This document shows, piece after piece, positions 5,399-6,180 of a DNA stretch of 6,180 nt. The DNA comes from an uncultured Bacteroides sp. (GTDB taxonomy: Bacteria > Bacteroidota > Bacteroidia > Bacteroidales > Bacteroidaceae), in contig NZ_CABUHK010000147.1 in the NCBI RefSeq assembly GCF_902491285.1, positions 1-6,180 of the forward strand, read 5' to 3'. A program made the translations under genes and the position numbers. The first letter of the stretch is position 1; the number at the start of each line of letters is the position of its first letter. A model generated the notes under the pieces. That model was not told the origin of the DNA. It did not search any database and saw only the letters and a program-made list of their open reading frames with translations.

Positions 5399-6180
5399 AT
5401 GATGGACGCTCATGACACTAATCAACCCTTGAACCAAGGGGAATTAGAAGAAGAAAAGAAAACTGTCGAGGTTTCTGAAGCCATTACAGAGACTCCGATT
5501 GAAGAAGTTACTGCCGAAGTTCAACCTGAAGCAGCTCCTAAACCTGCCACAAAGGAAGATGTACTCAACCAGTTGAAAGAGCTTGCGCAGGATGCCGAGA
5601 ATGCGAACAAGCAGGAAATTGACAATCTGAAACAATCATTCTACAAGTTACATAATGCCGAACTGGAAGCTACCAAGAAGCAGTTTACAGACAATGGTGG
5701 TGCCATTGAAGACTTTGTTTCTCCGGAAGATTCGATAGAAGAAGAGTTCAAGCGTCTGATGGGAGTAATCAAAGACAAACGAAGCAAACTGATTGCCGAA
5801 CAGGAACGACAGAAAGAAGAAAATCTGCAAGTCAAACTTTCCATTATCGAGGAACTGAAGGAACTGGTGGAATCCGGTGATGACGCCAACAAATCCTATA
5901 CGGAATTCAAGAAACTGCAACAGCAGTGGAATGAAACGAAGCTGGTTCCGCAAGGCAAGGTGAACGAACTTTGGAAGAACTATCAATTATATGTAGAGAA
6001 GTTCTACGATTTATTGAAACTGAATAACGAGTTCCGCGAATATGATTTCAAGAAAAACCTGGAAATAAAAACGCATCTTTGCGAAGCTGCTGAAAAGTTG
6101 GCTGACGAGGAAGATGTGGTTTCTGCTTTCCACCAACTTCAGAAGTTGCATCAGGAATTTCGTGATACGGGTCCGGTAGC
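5399..6180 (+). CDS. DUF349 domain protein, 5' part (runs off the right edge)
   Basis: The frame stays open from the ATG at 5399 to the window end, giving 260 complete codons plus two bases. Residues 1-52 are acidic, rich in E, T, P and A, and probably disordered. Residues 53-160 are highly charged helix with coiled-coil character (for example LNQLKELAQDAENANKQEI and EQERQKEENLQVKL). From about 165 the pattern changes to DUF349-type helical repeats: FKKLQQQWNETKLVPQGKVNEL with LWKNYQLYVEKFYD (170-204), then FHQLQKLHQEFRDTGPVA at 244-261, where the next repeat is cut. Such proteins are typically cytosolic with several repeats; the family's molecular function is not well established. There is no signal peptide or membrane segment. 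A second ATG follows at once at 5402, so the exact start is uncertain by one codon. It follows mgtE by 85 bases. Confidence 0.85.
   Translation, partial: MMDAHDTNQPLNQGELEEEKKTVEVSEAITETPIEEVTAEVQPEAAPKPATKEDVLNQLKELAQDAENANKQEIDNLKQSFYKLHNAELEATKKQFTDNGGAIEDFVSPEDSIEEEFKRLMGVIKDKRSKLIAEQERQKEENLQVKLSIIEELKELVESGDDANKSYTEFKKLQQQWNETKLVPQGKVNELWKNYQLYVEKFYDLLKLNNEFREYDFKKNLEIKTHLCEAAEKLADEEDVVSAFHQLQKLHQEFRDTGPV

Noticed and set aside
5444..5986. Minus-strand frames of 63-112 codons rich in Phe, Leu and Ser
   Set aside because: They are the antisense image of the Glu/Lys-rich DUF349 coding region (GAA/AAG read backwards gives TTC/CTT), so the hydrophobic look is an artefact.

Overview
The window looks like chromosomal DNA of a Bacteroides species or a close relative in the order Bacteroidales. 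The reasons are the protein types (a 485-residue PepD, an RsmA with NYPYN in its catalytic motif, MgtE, and a DUF349 protein with an acidic N-terminus), moderately AT-rich DNA, mostly missing Shine-Dalgarno sequences, and matches to the Bacteroides -7 box TAnnTTTG in intergenic DNA. The species cannot be named from the sequence alone.

Layout. Bases 1-157, minus strand: an unrecognised 32-codon small ORF with an unusually perfect GGAGG ribosome binding site, followed after 43 bases by the first five codons of another gene that leaves the window. Bases 158-327: AT-rich promoter region of that pair, with a -7-like box and a perfect 10+10 bp inverted repeat that contains the Crp/Fnr-type half-sites TTGAT-N4-ATCAA. 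Bases 328-363: strong rho-independent terminator. Bases 405-1862, minus: pepD, a cytosolic M20 dipeptidase with all metal and catalytic residues present. Bases 1863-2010: a 148-base gap with a weak hairpin and a 13-codon cysteine-rich reading frame. Bases 2011-2997, minus: a multi-pass membrane protein of the LPG-synthase-TM / UPF0104 flippase-like family. Bases 2998-3110: divergent promoter region, with two face-to-face -7 boxes. Bases 3111-3911, plus: rsmA (ksgA). Bases 3973-5313, plus: mgtE. From 5399 to the right edge, plus: the start of a DUF349-family protein.

Function. The plus-strand genes make a housekeeping cluster: 16S rRNA dimethylation (RsmA), magnesium import (MgtE), and a coiled-coil-rich DUF349 protein. 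No terminator is visible between them, so they may be co-transcribed. The minus-strand membrane protein and pepD may also share a transcript that ends at the strong terminator. A shared theme of ribosome function and Mg2+ supply is possible for rsmA-mgtE but is inference.

I see no mobile element, CRISPR array, tRNA, rRNA or defence system. The genes are ordinary core genes. The items most worth a second look are all in intergenic DNA: the small ORF with its Crp/Fnr-like operator, the interlocked divergent promoter, and the chain of tiny reading frames ahead of the membrane protein gene.
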